Source: JACKOD01 sp041591635 (lineage in GTDB: Bacteria; Pseudomonadota; Gammaproteobacteria; Pseudomonadales; Oleiphilaceae). From it: 5,409 nt of DNA. The stretch spans positions 1 to 5,409 of the forward strand of contig JBFHRO010000221.1 in the NCBI GenBank assembly GCA_041591635.1, in the 5' to 3' direction. Position 1 is the stretch's first letter. Every line of letters begins with the position of its first letter. A program made the position numbers and the translations under genes. The notes under the pieces are model-generated. The model searched no databases. It was not told the origin of the DNA and saw only the letters and a program-made list of their open reading frames with translations. Below are positions 4,880 through 5,409 of this stretch, piece after piece.

Positions 4880-5409
4880 ATGTTGAATTCCAGAGAAGGG
4901 CACCCTGTGCCCCAGGTCACCTTCCCCGTGCGCGTCGATAACGAATGGCAAAAAGTTACCACCGATGAGCTGTTTCGCGGCAAAACGGTGGTCTTGTTCG
5001 CGCTGCCCGGCGCCTTTACGCCCACCTGTTCCAGCACCCATCTGCCGCGCTACAACGAGTTGGCGGGGGTGTTCAGGGAAAACGGCGTCGACAGCATCAT
5101 CTGCCTGTCGGTCAATGATCCCTTTGTGATGAACAGCTGGAAGGCCGATCAGCACGCCGAAAACGTATATTTTCTGCCCGACGGCAACGGCGAATTCACG
5201 CAGGGCATGGGCATGCTGGTGGACAAGGCCGCGATAGGTTTTGGCAAGCGCAGCTGGCGGTATTCGATGCTGGTCAAAGATGGCGTGATTGAAAAAATGT
5301 TTATTGAGCCCGATGTTGCCGGCGACCCCTTTAAGGTGTCGGATGCCGATACCATGCTCAACTACATTAACCCGGAGGCGAAACTGCCGGCTCGCGTAAC
5401 GCTGTTCAG
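4880..5409 (+). CDS. Peroxiredoxin (Prx5 type), N-terminal part of a probable peroxiredoxin-glutaredoxin fusion; cut by window edge
   Basis: Reduces hydrogen peroxide and organic hydroperoxides in the cytosol. The 176 codons present contain the complete Prx5-like domain: PGAFTPTCSSTHLPRY (43-58) with peroxidatic Cys50 and the active-site Thr47, SVNDPFVMNSWK (77-88), DGNGEFTQGMGMLVD (101-115) and GFGKRSWRYSMLV (120-132) with the conserved Arg127. After SDADTMLNYINPEA (154-167) the frame continues into LPARVTLF. This resembles the linker and first beta strand of the glutaredoxin domain in hybrid enzymes such as Haemophilus influenzae PGdx, which the rest of the domain also resembles closely. 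In such fusions the glutaredoxin part recharges the peroxiredoxin with glutathione. The glutaredoxin CPxC motif would lie just beyond the right edge, so the fusion is inferred, not seen. C75 is a second Cys in this part; it lies inside the beta core and is unlikely to be the resolving residue. The gene is divergent from phosphoketolase and preceded by an OxyR-like site. Confidence 0.93.
   Translation, partial: MLNSREGHPVPQVTFPVRVDNEWQKVTTDELFRGKTVVLFALPGAFTPTCSSTHLPRYNELAGVFRENGVDSIICLSVNDPFVMNSWKADQHAENVYFLPDGNGEFTQGMGMLVDKAAIGFGKRSWRYSMLVKDGVIEKMFIEPDVAGDPFKVSDADTMLNYINPEAKLPARVTLF

Noticed and set aside
4649..5155. 169-residue extension of phosphoketolase upstream of 4648
   Set aside because: It crosses the AT-rich divergent control region and is antisense to a clear peroxiredoxin gene. 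The known phosphoketolase N-terminus aligns with the 4648 start.

Overview
The window is a compact, moderately GC-rich bacterial chromosome segment. It holds three complete protein genes, one gene cut by the right edge, and an RNA attenuator at the left edge. The protein types suggest a gammaproteobacterium: an AroF/G/H-type (class I) DAHP synthase behind a leader-peptide attenuator, and a peroxiredoxin that closely resembles, from memory, the Haemophilus/Vibrio-type peroxiredoxin-glutaredoxin hybrid. The genus cannot be fixed from this window. No mobile element, CRISPR array, tRNA or rRNA was seen.

Layout: (1) Positions 1-203, plus strand, are the untranslated leader of the DAHP synthase gene. 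It has a short open frame rich in Trp and Phe codons (to the stop at 91-93), mutually exclusive RNA pairings between 85 and 166, and a strong intrinsic terminator (151-190) just before the ribosome binding site. (2) 204-1283, plus, is DAHP synthase, the entry enzyme of the shikimate/aromatic amino acid pathway. (3) 1286-2161, minus, is a LOG-family (TIGR00730-type) Rossmann-fold nucleotide phosphoribohydrolase-like protein, tail to tail with the DAHP synthase gene and only 2 bases away. (4) 2255-4648, minus, is a full-length phosphoketolase, upstream of the LOG gene on the same strand; the 93-base gap holds imperfect 14-base repeats and no clear terminator. (5) 4649-4879 is a divergent, partly AT-rich control region with a 17-bp palindrome that fits the ATAG-N7-CTAT core of an OxyR site. 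(6) 4880 to the right edge, plus, is the peroxiredoxin domain of a probable peroxiredoxin-glutaredoxin fusion.

How the parts may relate: phosphoketolase acting on fructose 6-phosphate yields erythrose 4-phosphate, a substrate of DAHP synthase. The two genes are on opposite strands and look separately controlled, so this is only a metabolic link. The most notable element is the attenuator. Positions of the Trp/Phe codons, the leader stop codon and three competing RNA stems fit a coherent model in which shortage of charged tRNA-Trp or tRNA-Phe lets transcription continue into the DAHP synthase gene.
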